Of a stretch of 64,000 nt of DNA, positions 1-9,736 are shown in pieces. Where the stretch lies: positions 328,083 through 392,082 of the forward strand of contig NZ_SNZH01000007.1 in the NCBI RefSeq assembly GCF_004363655.1. Direction: 5' to 3'. The DNA comes from Tahibacter aquaticus. Its GTDB lineage: Bacteria > Pseudomonadota > Gammaproteobacteria > Xanthomonadales > Rhodanobacteraceae. Numbering within the stretch: position 1 is the stretch's first letter; each line of letters starts with the position of its first letter. The position numbers and the translations under genes are program-made. A model generated the notes under the pieces. The model made no database searches and was not told where the DNA came from. It worked only from the letters and a program-made list of their open reading frames with translations.

Positions 1-306
1 AACGGTGCCGTTGTAGAAACCGTCCTTGGTGTACTGGAGGAAGTTTTCGACTGACTTGGGCGCCTTGTCCGGATACAGCTCGATGGTGATGTCGCCCATC
101 GACGTATGCAGAACAACCTGGGGATGGGCGGCCTTGGCCGGGTCTGCGGCGACGGCGGCTTCAGCCGGCTTGGCGTCGGTCTTGGGCGCGGCGGGCTTGG
201 CTTCCGTCTTGGCCGCGGCGGGTTTGGCTTCGGTCTTGGGCTTGTCCTGGGCGACGGCCGACAGCGGCAGCAGCAAGGCGAAGGCGAGCAGATAGGGCTT
301 CAGCAC
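1..306 (-). CDS. Peptidyl-prolyl cis-trans isomerase, cyclophilin type (partial, 3' end outside window)
   Basis: The gene runs off the left edge, so only the first 102 codons are visible. It starts at GTG (306-304) with an AGGAG ribosome site seven bases upstream. The product opens with a hydrophobic signal peptide ending near AVAQ, followed by a linker of about 40 residues rich in Ala, Lys and Pro ([17 protein letters not shown]). The cyclophilin fold then begins with [20 protein letters not shown] and [18 protein letters not shown], the standard first strands of the family. Proteins of this family catalyse proline isomerisation; the signal peptide places this one in the periplasm. It lies downstream of ppx in the same direction, with a 127-base gap that allows its own promoter. 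The catalytic Arg/Phe motif lies beyond the edge and cannot be checked. Confidence 0.9.
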   Translation of the reverse strand, partial: MLKPYLLAFALLLPLSAVAQDKPKTEAKPAAAKTEAKPAAPKTDAKPAEAAVAADPAKAAHPQVVLHTSMGDITIELYPDKAPKSVENFLQYTKDGFYNGTV

Positions 307-433
307 GAAGAGACTCCTGAAAGTAGGGGGAACAATGATACGCGGCGCAGCCGGTGCGGGGCAGGGCGCGGCGCGAACGCGGCTCTGACCGGATGTATGC
401 CAGCAGGTTCCGCGTGGGAAAGGCTGGCCGCGG

Positions 434-2041
434 TCAGAATTTCTCCGCGGCGCGCAGTTGCAGTTTCACGCCCAGATCTTTCAGGTATTCGCGCTCCTGG
501 TCCAGATCGGTCACGGTCAGTGGATGCTGTTCCAGCCATTCGCGTCCGAGCTTCAGTTCGAGGCTGCGCTCGTCCGCGCGTACCGACAAGGCCGGCAGGC
601 GATCGGCGCTGCGGGCACGATGCAGCAACACGGCCAGGCGCAGCAAGGCGGTGATGCGCGCGGCAGTCCGGCGCGAACGGTCGGGCAGCGCAGCCAGCGC
701 TTCCTGGTCAGGCTTGCGCCGGTGACAGCGCAGGACGGTGGCGAGGAAATCCTGTTCCTGCCGTGTGAAACCGGCCAGGTCCGAATGCCGCACCAGATAG
801 GCACCGTGGACGTGATGCTGGCTGTGTGCAATGGCCAGGCCGATCTCGTGGATGCGCGCGGCCCAGCGCAGCCAGTCCAGCGCGTCGGCATCCAGATGCC
901 AGGCATCGGCGGCCTGGTCGAACAGCAATTGCGCGGTGGCTTCGACCCGGCGCGCCTGGGCCCGGTCCACGTCGTAGCGGCGCATCAGCGCTTCGACGCT
1001 GGCGGTGCGCGGATCGCGTTGTTCGGCGCGGCCGATCAGGTCGTACAGCAGGCCTTCGCGCATGGCGGTTTCGCAGACTTGCATCTGCAGCAGACCCAGC
1101 GCAAAAAACGCGGCTTCAAGAATGGCGACGCCGCCGGCGATCACGCTCTGGCGTTCTTCCGACAGGCCGAGCAGGCGGATCTTGTCGATACTGCCCGCCG
1201 TCAGCAGTGCGTCGCGCAGACGCTCCAGGCTGGACACGGTGATGCCGCCGTCGCTCCAGCCATTGGCCTGCACAACGTTGCCGATGGCGCGAATGGTGCC
1301 GGAAGAGCCTATGGTTTCGCCCCAGCCATGGGCGCGGTAGTCGGCGGCGAACTGCTGCAGTTCGACACCGATCTCGGTCTGTGCCTGACGCCAGCGCTTG
1401 GCGGTGAGCTTGCCGTCGTCGAAGAAACGCAGCGTGCTGGCGACACAGCCCATCTGCAGGCTTTCGGTCTGCACCGCTTCCATGCCGGCACCGATGATGA
1501 ACTCGGTACTGCCGCCGCCGATATCGATGCACAGACGGCGCTCGCGCGATTCGGGCAGGCCGTGCGCCACGCCGAGATAGATCAGGCGCGCCTCCTCGCG
1601 TCCGGAGACGACTTCTATCGGGTGGCCCAGCGCCGTTTCCGCGGGTAGCAGGAAGGCGTGCGGCACGCTCATGCGGCGCACGGTGTTGGTGGCGACCGCG
1701 CGTACGCGTCCCGGCGGCAGGGCGCGCAGGCGCTGGCCGAAGCGGGCCAGGCAGGCCAGCGCGCGATCGCGCCGCGCACTGTCGAGGCTGCCATCGCGAT
1801 TCAGGCCGGCAGCCATGCGCACGCTGTCGCGCAGGCGGTCGATCACACGCAACTCGCCGTGCTGATAGCGCGCCACGACCATATGAAAACTGTTCGATCC
1901 CAGATCGACCGCCGCTAGCAGTTCGCCGTCCTGGATGGGCTTCTGGCCGTTGGGCAAGGGAACCTCGGCAGCTGGTAGTCCGGCGGATTCTGCCACGCCT
2001 GTCGCAGGCAATGGCGAATCCGCCGCGCGTACTACATGCAC
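434..2041 (-). CDS. ppx: Exopolyphosphatase / GppA-type phosphatase
   Basis: Ppx removes terminal phosphates from polyphosphate; GppA relatives hydrolyse pppGpp. The first phosphate-binding motif of the ASKHA ATPase fold is clear ([19 protein letters not shown]), and the second is [17 protein letters not shown]-terminal HD-like helical region follows ([19 protein letters not shown]), giving 535 residues, the usual Ppx length. The given start is a GTG that overlaps the end of ppk by ten bases and has no good ribosome site. A TTG about 29 codons later, just before [19 protein letters not shown], has a GAGG upstream and may be the true start. The overlap with ppk implies translational coupling, so synthesis and breakdown of polyphosphate are made from one message. 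Confidence 0.95.
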   Translation of the reverse strand: MHVVRAADSPLPATGVAESAGLPAAEVPLPNGQKPIQDGELLAAVDLGSNSFHMVVARYQHGELRVIDRLRDSVRMAAGLNRDGSLDSARRDRALACLARFGQRLRALPPGRVRAVATNTVRRMSVPHAFLLPAETALGHPIEVVSGREEARLIYLGVAHGLPESRERRLCIDIGGGSTEFIIGAGMEAVQTESLQMGCVASTLRFFDDGKLTAKRWRQAQTEIGVELQQFAADYRAHGWGETIGSSGTIRAIGNVVQANGWSDGGITVSSLERLRDALLTAGSIDKIRLLGLSEERQSVIAGGVAILEAAFFALGLLQMQVCETAMREGLLYDLIGRAEQRDPRTASVEALMRRYDVDRAQARRVEATAQLLFDQAADAWHLDADALDWLRWAARIHEIGLAIAHSQHHVHGAYLVRHSDLAGFTRQEQDFLATVLRCHRRKPDQEALAALPDRSRRTAARITALLRLAVLLHRARSADRLPALSVRADERSLELKLGREWLEQHPLTVTDLDQEREYLKDLGVKLQLRAAEKF

Positions 2042-4119
2042 AACTGGGCCAGCAGGGACAGCTGGGCCGAATGCGGCATCTCTTCGCCGGGCTCGGTGCG
2101 TATGTAGCTGCCGTCGGCCTGCAGCAGCCAGGCCTGGGTATTGTCGGCGAGGAAATTCGCCAGCGCCTCGTCGTAGACGCGCTTGGCCAGTTGCGGATCG
2201 TCGATGGGGAAACAGGTTTCGATCCGGCGCAGCAGGTTTCTTTCCATCCAGTCGGCGCTGGCGCAGTAGATTTCCGCTGCGCCGTCATTGGCGAACCAGT
2301 ACACGCGGCTATGCTCGAGAAAGCGGCCGATGACGGAACGTACGCGGATATTTTCCGATACGCCCGGAATGCCTGGTCGCAGTGCGCAGGCACCGCGCAC
2401 GATAAGGTCGATCTGTACGCCGGCGCTGGATGCGGCGTAGAGCTGCTGGATCACGCCGGCTTCGTTCAGTGCGTTCATCTTGGCGATGATGCGCGCGGGA
2501 CGGCCGGCCTGGGCATGGGCCATTTCCCGCTCGATCTTCTGCAACAGCCCCTTGTGCAGGGTAAACGGCGACTGCAGCAGACGCTTGAGCTTGATCGCCG
2601 TGCCCAGCCCGGACAATTGCTGGAACATCTTGTGCACGTCCTCGCCGATGTCCGCATCGGCCGTCATCAGGCCGAAGTCGGTATACACGCGCGAGGTGAT
2701 CTGGTGGTAGTTGCCGGTAGATAAATGCACATAGCGGCGAAGGCGGCCTTGTTCGCGCCGTACGATCAGCAGCATCTTGGCGTGGGTCTTGTAGCCGACC
2801 ACACCGTAGACGACCTGCACGCCCGCTTCCTGTAGTCGATTGGCGAGGCGGATATTCGCCTCCTCGTCGAAGCGCGCACGCAGCTCGACCACGACCGTCA
2901 CGTCCTTGCCGTTGCGTGCCGCGTCGATGAGGTGGTTGACCAGCGGGGAATGATCGCCGACGCGGTACAGCGTCTGCTTGATCGCCAGCACGTCGTTGTC
3001 CTGGCTGGCCTGGCGCACCAGTTCCATCACCGCAGCGAAGGACTCGAACGGATGGTGCATCAGCACATCCTGTTCGCGCACCACGTCGAGCACGCTGGTC
3101 ACGTTGGCCAGTGCCGGCGCCACGCGCGGACTGAATTTGGGGAACTTCAGGTCAGGCCGGTCGACCTGGTCGTAGATCGCGTTGATGCGATTGACATTGA
3201 CCGGGCCGGCGCAGCGATAGATGTCCTGTTCGGTCAGGCCGAAATTGGCCATCAGCATTTCGGTGATGGACTTCGGACAGGTTTCGGCGATTTCCAGCCG
3301 CACCGGATGCGCATAGCCGCGGCCGATCAGTTCGTCCGACAGCGCCGTGGCGAGGTTTTCCACTTCGTCCTCGTCCACCACCAGTTCGCTGTTGCGGGTG
3401 ACGCGGAACTGGTAGGAGCCTTCCACGCGCATGCCCGGGAACAGCTCGTCGATGAACTGCTGCAGGATGCCCGACAGAAAGACGAAGTCGTACGGCGACT
3501 CGGCCACTTCGGCCGGCAAGCGAATGATGCGCGGCAGCGAGCGCGGCGCGCGCACCAGGGCCATGTGTCCTTCGCGGCCGAACGCGTCCTTGCCCTTGAG
3601 CACCACGGCAAGATTGAGGCTCTTGTTGAGGATGCGCGGAAACGGGTGGGCCGGGTCCAGCCCCAGCGGCGACAGCACCGGCAGGATCTCGTTCTGGAAG
3701 TAGCCTTGCAGCCAGCGTTTCTGCTTCACCGTCCACTTGTCGCGGGTGACGAAGCGGATGCCTTCTTCGCCCAGCGACGGCAGCAGAACATCGTTCCAGA
3801 AATCGTACTGCGCACGCACCAGTTCCAGCGAACGGGCGCGGATACGCGTTAGCAGTTCGACCGGCGCCATGGCGTCGGGGCCGGGCATGGGCGTGTTCAG
3901 CAGCAATTGCTGCTTGAGTACGGCGACGCGCACTTCGAAGAACTCGTCCAGGTTGCTGTTGGAGATGCACAGGTAGCGCAGGCGTTCCAGCAGCGGCACG
4001 CGCTCGTCCTGAGCCAGGGCAAGTACGCGGAAATTGAATTCGAGCTGGGCCAACTCGCGGTTGATGTAGAGCGCAGGATCGCTCAGGTCGCGGGTCAGGT
4101 TGCCGGTGAGCAGGGTCAT
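2032..4119 (-). CDS. ppk: Polyphosphate kinase 1
   Basis: Ppk1 polymerises the terminal phosphate of ATP into polyphosphate. At 695 residues it has the normal length and domain order: an N-terminal helical domain (ALYINRELAQLEFNFRVLAL, NLDEFFEVRVA), a head domain, and two phospholipase-D-like catalytic domains. The two conserved histidines of the family are present, one in YKTHAKMLLI, expected to be phosphorylated, and one in RFLEHSRVYWF. HLSTGNYH and VVELRARFDEEANI are further family signatures. The start ATG shares the sequence ATGA with the stop of the upstream phosphate-binding protein gene, and the 3' end overlaps ppx. Its place in a phoB-led operon suggests expression under phosphate limitation. 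Confidence 0.98.
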   Translation of the reverse strand: MTLLTGNLTRDLSDPALYINRELAQLEFNFRVLALAQDERVPLLERLRYLCISNSNLDEFFEVRVAVLKQQLLLNTPMPGPDAMAPVELLTRIRARSLELVRAQYDFWNDVLLPSLGEEGIRFVTRDKWTVKQKRWLQGYFQNEILPVLSPLGLDPAHPFPRILNKSLNLAVVLKGKDAFGREGHMALVRAPRSLPRIIRLPAEVAESPYDFVFLSGILQQFIDELFPGMRVEGSYQFRVTRNSELVVDEDEVENLATALSDELIGRGYAHPVRLEIAETCPKSITEMLMANFGLTEQDIYRCAGPVNVNRINAIYDQVDRPDLKFPKFSPRVAPALANVTSVLDVVREQDVLMHHPFESFAAVMELVRQASQDNDVLAIKQTLYRVGDHSPLVNHLIDAARNGKDVTVVVELRARFDEEANIRLANRLQEAGVQVVYGVVGYKTHAKMLLIVRREQGRLRRYVHLSTGNYHQITSRVYTDFGLMTADADIGEDVHKMFQQLSGLGTAIKLKRLLQSPFTLHKGLLQKIEREMAHAQAGRPARIIAKMNALNEAGVIQQLYAASSAGVQIDLIVRGACALRPGIPGVSENIRVRSVIGRFLEHSRVYWFANDGAAEIYCASADWMERNLLRRIETCFPIDDPQLAKRVYDEALANFLADNTQAWLLQADGSYIRTEPGEEMPHSAQLSLLAQLCM

Positions 4120-5036
4120 TGCAATTGCCTCAGTTGCTCGTTCGCATGCTGCGGCGACAGGCCGAAAAGGCCCTGGCGCCGGACCAGATCCTGGCCCGCC
4201 GGGCCGAGGACGTAGCGTAGAAAGGCTGCCGTTGCCGGGTCGGCCCGGCCGTCGGCGCCGTGGTTGAAATACAGATACAACGGTCGTGCCAGAGGATAGC
4301 GTCCGGAAATGACGCTTGCCGCATCGGGCAGCACGGCGGCTTGGTCGTGCGCCGGCTGCAGCGCGACCAGCCGCACCAGGCCGTTGGCATGGGCCAGGCT
4401 GGCGTAGCCGATGGCACGGGGGTGCTGCGCAACCGCGGCGACCACGGCGCCGGCACCGGGGAACTGCACCACGTCGGCACGGTAGCTGCCGCCGCAGAAT
4501 GCGGCATTCTGAAAAAATTCATAGGTACCCGACGACGTATTGCGGCCCAGGCGCAGCAGCGCCTGCGGTTGCACGGTGTTTACGTCGAGCTGGTCCCAGC
4601 GCAGCAGGGGTGTGCCGGCGCAGCTGCCGCCGTCGGCCCAGATCTGGGCCAGCTGCGCCAGGCTGAGCTGGGACAGCGGATTGTCCGGATGGACGAAAAC
4701 GGCGACGGCATCGAAGCCAATCTGTACCTGGCCGGGCGAGCTGCCGCGGCGTGCGCGGTAGGCGGCCTCCTCGGCGGGGTTCATGCTGCGGCTCATCGGG
4801 CCCAGGTCGGCACGGCCTTCGGCCAGCGCGGGCAGGGCAGCGGCTGAGCCTGGTGTCTGGATCTGGAAGCGCAGCTGCGGCTGCTCCTGTGCATAGGCCT
4901 GGGCCAGTGCCTGCATCAGTTCGCCTAGAGTGTCGGAACCAACGCTGGTCAATTGCGCAGCTGTGGCCATGGTCGCTGCACTGGTAAGCGCCAGCAGCAG
5001 CACGACGCAGCGGGCCAGCCAGCGGCGGCGGTGCAT
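4116..5036 (-). CDS. pstS: Periplasmic phosphate-binding protein, PstS type
   Basis: A 306-residue exported protein of the PstS-like periplasmic binding fold. The signal peptide (MHRRRWLARC onwards, cleaved near ATAAQ) is followed by LTSVGSDTLGELMQALAQAY and then RADLGPMSRSMNP, a phosphate-binding loop typical of the family. RNTSSGTYEFFQ matches the conserved SGT region. I chose the ATG at 5036 because it overlaps the phoR stop as TGATG; an upstream in-frame GTG at 5132 would lie inside phoR and spoil the signal peptide. The stop overlaps the ppk start by four bases. No pstC, pstA or pstB permease genes lie in the window, so this protein either serves a distant transporter or works in sensing; that second idea is inference. 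Confidence 0.88.
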   Translation of the reverse strand: MHRRRWLARCVVLLLALTSAATMATAAQLTSVGSDTLGELMQALAQAYAQEQPQLRFQIQTPGSAAALPALAEGRADLGPMSRSMNPAEEAAYRARRGSSPGQVQIGFDAVAVFVHPDNPLSQLSLAQLAQIWADGGSCAGTPLLRWDQLDVNTVQPQALLRLGRNTSSGTYEFFQNAAFCGGSYRADVVQFPGAGAVVAAVAQHPRAIGYASLAHANGLVRLVALQPAHDQAAVLPDAASVISGRYPLARPLYLYFNHGADGRADPATAAFLRYVLGPAGQDLVRRQGLFGLSPQHANEQLRQLQ

Positions 5037-6352
5037 CAGCCCAGTTCCTCGCTGGTAGCCGGCTGCAGCGCGCGTTCGTTGTCGAACACACAGGCGAAGG
5101 TGCTGCCGACGCCAACTTCGCTCTCGATGCACAGCTTGGCCTGGTGCAGCTGCAGCACGTGCTTGACGATGGAAAGCCCCAGCCCGGTGCCGCCGGTATC
5201 GCGCGAGCGGCTGCTGCTGACACGATAAAAACGTTCGGTGATACGCGGCAGATGATTGGGCGCAATGCCCTGGCCGGTGTCGGTGACGGAAAATACCGGC
5301 TGCTCGCCGCGCAGTTCCCAGCGCAGCTGGATACGGCCGCCGGCCGGCGTATAGCGCACGGCGTTGCTGACCAGGTTGGAGAAGGCGCTATGCAATTCCT
5401 TGGGCGAGCCGCTCAGATCGAGTTCGCTGCGGATTTCCATCACGATCGTGTGGCGGCCCAGGCTGAGTGCTTCCGCTTCGCGGCGCAAGGTCTGCATCAT
5501 GCCCGGCATGGAGACGCGCTCTTCCGGCAGGCTGTCCTGTGCTTCCAGGCGCGAGATGGTCAGCAGGTCTTCCACGATCTGGGTCATACGCCGCGACTGC
5601 GTGCGCAATTCCATCAGCATGGGTTCCAGCTCTGGCGACTGGTCCGGCTCGATCAGGTCGAGATAGCCGTGCACTACGGTCAGCGGCGTGCGCAGTTCGT
5701 GCGAGACGTTGGCGACGAAATCGCGCCGCATCTGCTCCAGCTGCATCAGCTTGGACATGTCGCGCGCGACCAGCAGGCGCTGGCCCTGGCCGTAGGGAAT
5801 GATGCGCAGGCCCAGCCGCAGCGCGTCGTCGCCAGGCGCCGGCACGTCCATCAGCGGTTCGCTCCAGTCGCCGCCCTGCAGCCATCGCGTCACACGTGGA
5901 GAACGCACCAGATTGGAAAAATGACCGGACAGGTCGTGCGGATAGCTCAGTCCCAGCAGACGGGTGGAGGCGTCGTTGAACCAGAGGATGACGCCGTCGG
6001 CGTCGAGCACTACGGTCGCATCGGGCAGTGCAGCCGCGGTGTTGCGGAATGCCCGCAATACCTGCACCAGGCGGCGGCGGCGCTCGGTATCGCTGCGCTG
6101 GCGGCGCAGCTGGATGCGGTAGAGCGCGCCCCACAGGCCGGCATCGTCCACCGGCGCAAGGCGCGAGCGGCCCTGCAGCCAGTGGCCGAACTGGCGCAGG
6201 CGCCAGAGCAGGTAGACCAGTGCAGCCAGGGTGGCGGCGAACAGCCACCATGCCAGCCCGCCCAGGGCCAGGCCCAGCACCAGTGCCAGCAGCAGGCCGC
6301 CGCTGATGCGCCAGAGGCTGACCTGCAGTGCTCGATCCAGGCGCGCGTTCAT
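5036..6352 (-). CDS. phoR: Phosphate regulon sensor histidine kinase PhoR
   Basis: PhoR is the membrane sensor that phosphorylates PhoB when phosphate is scarce. The 438-residue protein starts with two closely spaced membrane segments (ISGGLLLALVLGLALGGLAW and a second right after), followed by a PAS domain around residues 95-190. The dimerisation box FVANVSHELRTPL carries the phospho-accepting His218. The ATPase domain shows N (NLVSNAVRYTP), G1 (DTGQGIAPNHLPRITERFY) and G2 (GGTGLGLSIVKHVL) boxes. It lies 28 bases after phoB and overlaps the pstS start by one base, so the kinase, its regulator and a phosphate-binding protein share a transcript. Confidence 0.95.
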   Translation of the reverse strand: MNARLDRALQVSLWRISGGLLLALVLGLALGGLAWWLFAATLAALVYLLWRLRQFGHWLQGRSRLAPVDDAGLWGALYRIQLRRQRSDTERRRRLVQVLRAFRNTAAALPDATVVLDADGVILWFNDASTRLLGLSYPHDLSGHFSNLVRSPRVTRWLQGGDWSEPLMDVPAPGDDALRLGLRIIPYGQGQRLLVARDMSKLMQLEQMRRDFVANVSHELRTPLTVVHGYLDLIEPDQSPELEPMLMELRTQSRRMTQIVEDLLTISRLEAQDSLPEERVSMPGMMQTLRREAEALSLGRHTIVMEIRSELDLSGSPKELHSAFSNLVSNAVRYTPAGGRIQLRWELRGEQPVFSVTDTGQGIAPNHLPRITERFYRVSSSRSRDTGGTGLGLSIVKHVLQLHQAKLCIESEVGVGSTFACVFDNERALQPATSEELG

Positions 6353-6380
6353 GCGGCCGGCGGCGCGGCGGCGGGGGCGC

Positions 6381-7070
6381 TCAGGGCGTTACCGAGAAGC
6401 GATAGCCGGCGCCGCGTACGGTCTGCACCAGGTTTTCCAGTTTGTACGGCTCCAAGGTCTTGCGCAGGCGGCGGATATGCACGTCGACCGTGCGTTCTTC
6501 CACATAGACGCTGCCGCCCCAGACCTGGTCCAGCAGCTGGCTGCGCGAGTAGACGCGCTCGGCATGGGTCATGAAGAAATGCAGCAATCGGTATTCGGTA
6601 GGGCCGATCTGCACCGACTGCTCGCCGGCATAGACGCGGTGCGCGGCGCCGTCGATGCGCAGGCCGCCCTGCTCGATCACGCCGTCGCCTTCGTCGCCGT
6701 GGGTGCGGCGCATGACAGCCTTGATGCGAGCGATCAGCTCGCGCGCGGAGAATGGCTTTACCACGTAGTCGTCGACACCGGCATCCAGTCCGTTGACCCG
6801 GTCGCCTTCCTCGCCGCGGGCGGTGAGCATGATGATGGGAACTTCGCGGGTCAGATCTTCCTTGCGCAGACGGCGCGCGTATTCCAGGCCGCTCATGCCC
6901 GGCAGCATCCAGTCGAGCAGGATCATGTCGGGTACGCGCTCGGCAATGGCGGACTGGGCGATACGCGCGTCGGCAGCATGGACCGGATCCATGCCGGCCT
7001 TGCGCAGGGCGAAGGCGACCATATCGCGGATCGCCGTTTCGTCTTCAACGATAAGAATGCGTTTTTGCAC
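6381..7070 (-). CDS. phoB: Phosphate regulon response regulator PhoB
   Basis: A 229-residue OmpR/PhoB-class response regulator. The receiver domain has the acidic pair (LIVEDE), phospho-acceptor Asp53 in [13 protein letters not shown], and the conserved Lys in [14 protein letters not shown]. The C-terminal winged helix contains [20 protein letters not shown] and [13 protein letters not shown], which are near-diagnostic for PhoB. It begins the operon phoB-phoR-pstS-ppk-ppx. The gap of 47 bases to the upstream protease gene contains a CTGTCAT element (7107-7113) that resembles a Pho-box half-site, consistent with autoregulation. Confidence 0.96.
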   Translation of the reverse strand: MQKRILIVEDETAIRDMVAFALRKAGMDPVHAADARIAQSAIAERVPDMILLDWMLPGMSGLEYARRLRKEDLTREVPIIMLTARGEEGDRVNGLDAGVDDYVVKPFSARELIARIKAVMRRTHGDEGDGVIEQGGLRIDGAAHRVYAGEQSVQIGPTEYRLLHFFMTHAERVYSRSQLLDQVWGGSVYVEERTVDVHIRRLRKTLEPYKLENLVQTVRGAGYRFSVTP

Positions 7071-7106
7071 GGTTGTCCGCAGGTTGCGCCGCGGCGCGAC
7101 GCTTTC

Positions 7107-7113
7107 ATGACAG
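7107..7113 (-). promoter_or_regulatory. Possible Pho-box half-site upstream of phoB
   Basis: Read on the minus strand the bases are CTGTCAT, identical to the conserved direct-repeat unit of the PhoB binding site. The expected second unit eleven bases on (GCGTCGC) matches poorly, so only one good half is visible. The site lies 36 bases before the phoB start codon in the short gap after the M48 protease gene, where an autoregulatory site would be expected. Confidence 0.35.
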
Positions 7114-7117
7114 CGGC

Positions 7118-8803
7118 TTATTCCAATGCAGGATTGTTACGCTGGAATGACACCGACGTACAAGAGTCTGAATCCTGGCAGGAAAAAGCGGGCGCAAGGC
7201 GGCCCTGGTCCTTCGGTTTGATGCCCCTGCGACGCAGTTCCAGCACGTACGGCGTCACTTCGGTAATACGTGCTTCGATGCGTGCGCGCTGGTAATAGTC
7301 CAGATCGCGGCGTTCGGTCAGCGTACGCAGCTGGTTCATGGCGTCTTCGAGGCGACCGCTGAGCAGGGCCACGTCGGCATAGGCCTCGGCGGCGCGAATC
7401 TTGTCGCCGCCCAGTTCAGCGGCGCGGGCAAATACCCGGTAAACCTCGGGATCGTCGATTTCCTCGGCCATCATCGGCCGCAGCAGATCCTGCGCGCGGC
7501 GTCCGCTGCCGGCCTTGCCGTCTTCGATCAGGGTCTGTGCGTAGGCCAGGGCGATGGCCCGGTTAGCCGGCGAATTGGCGATCAGGCGTTCGTAGCGATT
7601 GAGTGCATCGGTGCGGCGGCCGGCCTGAGCTTCGGTCTGCGCCAGGGCGAGCTGGTAGGGCAGTATGGTGGGCGATTCCTCGGCCAGTGCGGCCAGCAGG
7701 GCGCGTGCGGCTTCGCCCTGGCCCAGGCGCCACAGGGCGAGTGCATGGCCGTACTTGGCCGCGGCCTCCGCCACGCTGCCGGCTTCGCGCCGGTTGCTGG
7801 CGTAATAGCTGACCAGCGAGCTGGGTTGATCGGCAGCCAGCACGCGCGCTCTCTCGCGCATCAGGGCGAAATACAGGCCGTCGCCATGGATGGTGGCTTT
7901 GACTTCAGTTGTGCTCAGACGCGGCAGCGGCGCCAGTTCGTCCGGCCGGGTCGGTGGCGACCAGTAGCCGGTTGGTGCGGGCAGGCTGGTTGTGGAGGCG
8001 CGGACGAGCTTCTGCTCGGCGGCCAAGGCATCGGCGCGCGCCTTGGCGTCGCTGATGCGGTCGGTATTCACCGGGTGGGTACGCAGCAGGTCGGGAATGC
8101 CGCGGTCGCCGGCACCCGGGCGCAACGTGCGCTCCATGCGGGCGAAGAAACTGGCCATGAATTGCGGGTCGTAGTCAGCCCGGGCCAGGGTCTGGATGCC
8201 GACGCGGTCGGCTTCGATTTCATCCTTGCGGGTGAAGTTGATCTGGCGCTGCTGGATCAGCGAGGTGCCGGCCACCAGCGCCGCCTCGGCCCCGTCGCCG
8301 GCCGAACCCTGGGCTGCGATCATTGCGCCGAGCATGGCCAGCGCGATCGGTAACGAGGATTTCTGCGAATCCTCGAACGCGCGCAGCAGATGGTCCTGGC
8401 TGATATGCGCCACTTCGTGCGCCAGTACCGCGGCCACTTCGCCTTCTTCCACTGCGGTAGTGATGAGGCCGGCATTCACGCCGATATAGCCGCCCGGCGC
8501 GGCGAAGGCGTTGATGTTGGGATCGCGCACAACGAAGAAGGTGTAACTCTGCTCGGGCTTGTCGCTGTGCGCGACCAGGCGAAAGCCCAGGGTATTGATG
8601 TAGTCGACCAGCAGCGGGTCGTCGAGGATCAGGTTCAGCGAGCGCATTTCGTGCAGCATGCTGGCGCCGTAGTCGCGCTGCTGCTGCGGCGACATGATGG
8701 CGGCGGCGGAGCTGCCGATGTCGGGAAGTCGCACGCCCGATTCGCGCGCGCCGGCTATGCCGGTAGCGCAAAAACTGAGCAGGACAAGAAACCAATTGCG
8801 CAT
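7118..8803 (-). CDS. Exported M48-family metalloprotease with TPR repeats (BepA-like)
   Basis: BepA-type proteases act in the periplasm on stalled outer-membrane barrel assembly and lipopolysaccharide transport. This 561-residue protein has a signal peptide ([18 protein letters not shown]) and the M48 catalytic region [20 protein letters not shown] with the HExxH zinc motif. The third ligand region is [20 protein letters not shown]. Typical family segments such as [20 protein letters not shown] precede it. The C-terminal half (from about residue 330) consists of helical TPR-like repeats, as in BepA. It is longer than E. coli BepA by about 70 residues. Transcription from the divergent gap with grxC is likely. 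Confidence 0.9.
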   Translation of the reverse strand: MRNWFLVLLSFCATGIAGARESGVRLPDIGSSAAAIMSPQQQRDYGASMLHEMRSLNLILDDPLLVDYINTLGFRLVAHSDKPEQSYTFFVVRDPNINAFAAPGGYIGVNAGLITTAVEEGEVAAVLAHEVAHISQDHLLRAFEDSQKSSLPIALAMLGAMIAAQGSAGDGAEAALVAGTSLIQQRQINFTRKDEIEADRVGIQTLARADYDPQFMASFFARMERTLRPGAGDRGIPDLLRTHPVNTDRISDAKARADALAAEQKLVRASTTSLPAPTGYWSPPTRPDELAPLPRLSTTEVKATIHGDGLYFALMRERARVLAADQPSSLVSYYASNRREAGSVAEAAAKYGHALALWRLGQGEAARALLAALAEESPTILPYQLALAQTEAQAGRRTDALNRYERLIANSPANRAIALAYAQTLIEDGKAGSGRRAQDLLRPMMAEEIDDPEVYRVFARAAELGGDKIRAAEAYADVALLSGRLEDAMNQLRTLTERRDLDYYQRARIEARITEVTPYVLELRRRGIKPKDQGRLAPAFSCQDSDSCTSVSFQRNNPALE

Positions 8804-9047
8804 GGCCTGGACGTCGTGCGGGGGAAGGAAGATAGCTGCGACACCTTAACCCAGCCCGGGTTCCGCGGCCACGGCCGCAGCGTCGCCGTTCATCGAAGGT
8901 TGCAGCCTGGGCCGCCGCGCCCGGCAACCGCGGGCACAGCGGCCCGGCGGCGGCAGCGCCACCCTTGCCGAAACCGTTTCAGCCCCCACAATGCGCAGGA
9001 GCTATGGCGGCCGCAGTCTACCCGGCGGCGCCGATCAGGAGAAAAGC
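8804..9047. other. Divergent intergenic region between the M48 protease and grxC
   Basis: This stretch of 244 bases separates two divergent genes and must hold promoters for both. It is GC-rich and I see no convincing -35/-10 pair, operator or small gene. The only clear signal is the AGGAG ribosome site of grxC at 9037-9041. Confidence 0.5.
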
Positions 9048-9311
9048 GTGGCTACTGTAGAAATGTATACAACGGCGATCTGCCCTTACTGCATCGCCGC
9101 CAAGAGCGTGCTTAAGTCCAAGGGGCTGGAGTACCAGGAAATTCGCATCGACAGCGACGCCGGCAAGCTCGCTGAGATGCTTGCCCGCAGTGGAGGGCGC
9201 CGCACGGTGCCGCAGATTTTCATCAACGGCGTACATGTCGGCGGGCATGACGATCTGGTCGCCGCCGATCGCAGCGGCCGCCTGGCGCAGATCCTGGAGG
9301 GCGCGGCATGA
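9048..9311 (+). CDS. grxC: Glutaredoxin 3
   Basis: A small thiol-disulfide oxidoreductase that uses glutathione. The 87-residue product has the CPYC active site (Cys12 and Cys15 in TTAICPYC), the TVPQIF cis-proline loop and the glutathione-binding GGHDDL. I chose the GTG at 9048, because AGGAG lies six bases before it and the resulting N-terminus (VATVEMYTTAICPYC) matches the family. A longer reading from an ATG at 8991 adds 19 residues unlike any glutaredoxin. The stop overlaps the next gene's ATG by four bases. Confidence 0.95.
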   Translation: MATVEMYTTAICPYCIAAKSVLKSKGLEYQEIRIDSDAGKLAEMLARSGGRRTVPQIFINGVHVGGHDDLVAADRSGRLAQILEGAA

Positions 9312-9694
9312 GCGAGGACAAGGTCAGGCAGTTCACCGATTTCCGCAAGCGCATGAACGAGCGCATCCTGGCCGAAGACAATCAGGTCGTGCGCCGCTTC
9401 TTTGCCCTGGACACGCAGACCTACAAGGCTGGCGCGCTGGACGTGAAGACCAAGGAGATGCTCGGCCTGGTCGCTTCCATGGTGCTGCGCTGCGACGACT
9501 GCATCGCGTACCACGTGGCGCAATGCAAAGAGGTTGGCGTCGGCCGCGACGAATTCTTCGAGATCTTCAGCGTCGGTCTGGTAGTCGGCGGCTCGATCGT
9601 GATTCCGCATCTGCGCCGTGCGGTCGATTTCCTCGATCAGCTGGAGTCCGCCGAGGTTGCGGCACCGCCCCAGCACGATCACGGCCAAGTCTGA
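9308..9694 (+). CDS. Carboxymuconolactone decarboxylase (CMD) family protein
   Basis: A 128-residue all-helical protein of the CMD/AhpD superfamily. The core KTKEMLGLVASMVLRCDDC is followed by IAYHVAQCKEVGV, giving the CxxC...H redox motif seen in AhpD-like members, which reduce peroxiredoxin systems. True carboxymuconolactone decarboxylases lack this pair, so a thiol redox role fits better. The gene overlaps grxC by four bases (ATGA), so the two are probably translated together; that links this protein to glutathione or peroxide metabolism by context. Its electron partner is not evident. Confidence 0.85.
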   Translation: MSEDKVRQFTDFRKRMNERILAEDNQVVRRFFALDTQTYKAGALDVKTKEMLGLVASMVLRCDDCIAYHVAQCKEVGVGRDEFFEIFSVGLVVGGSIVIPHLRRAVDFLDQLESAEVAAPPQHDHGQV

Positions 9695-9736
9695 ACCCCG
9701 GCGCACAGAGACATTGAGCCAGACCTATGGCCGGGT

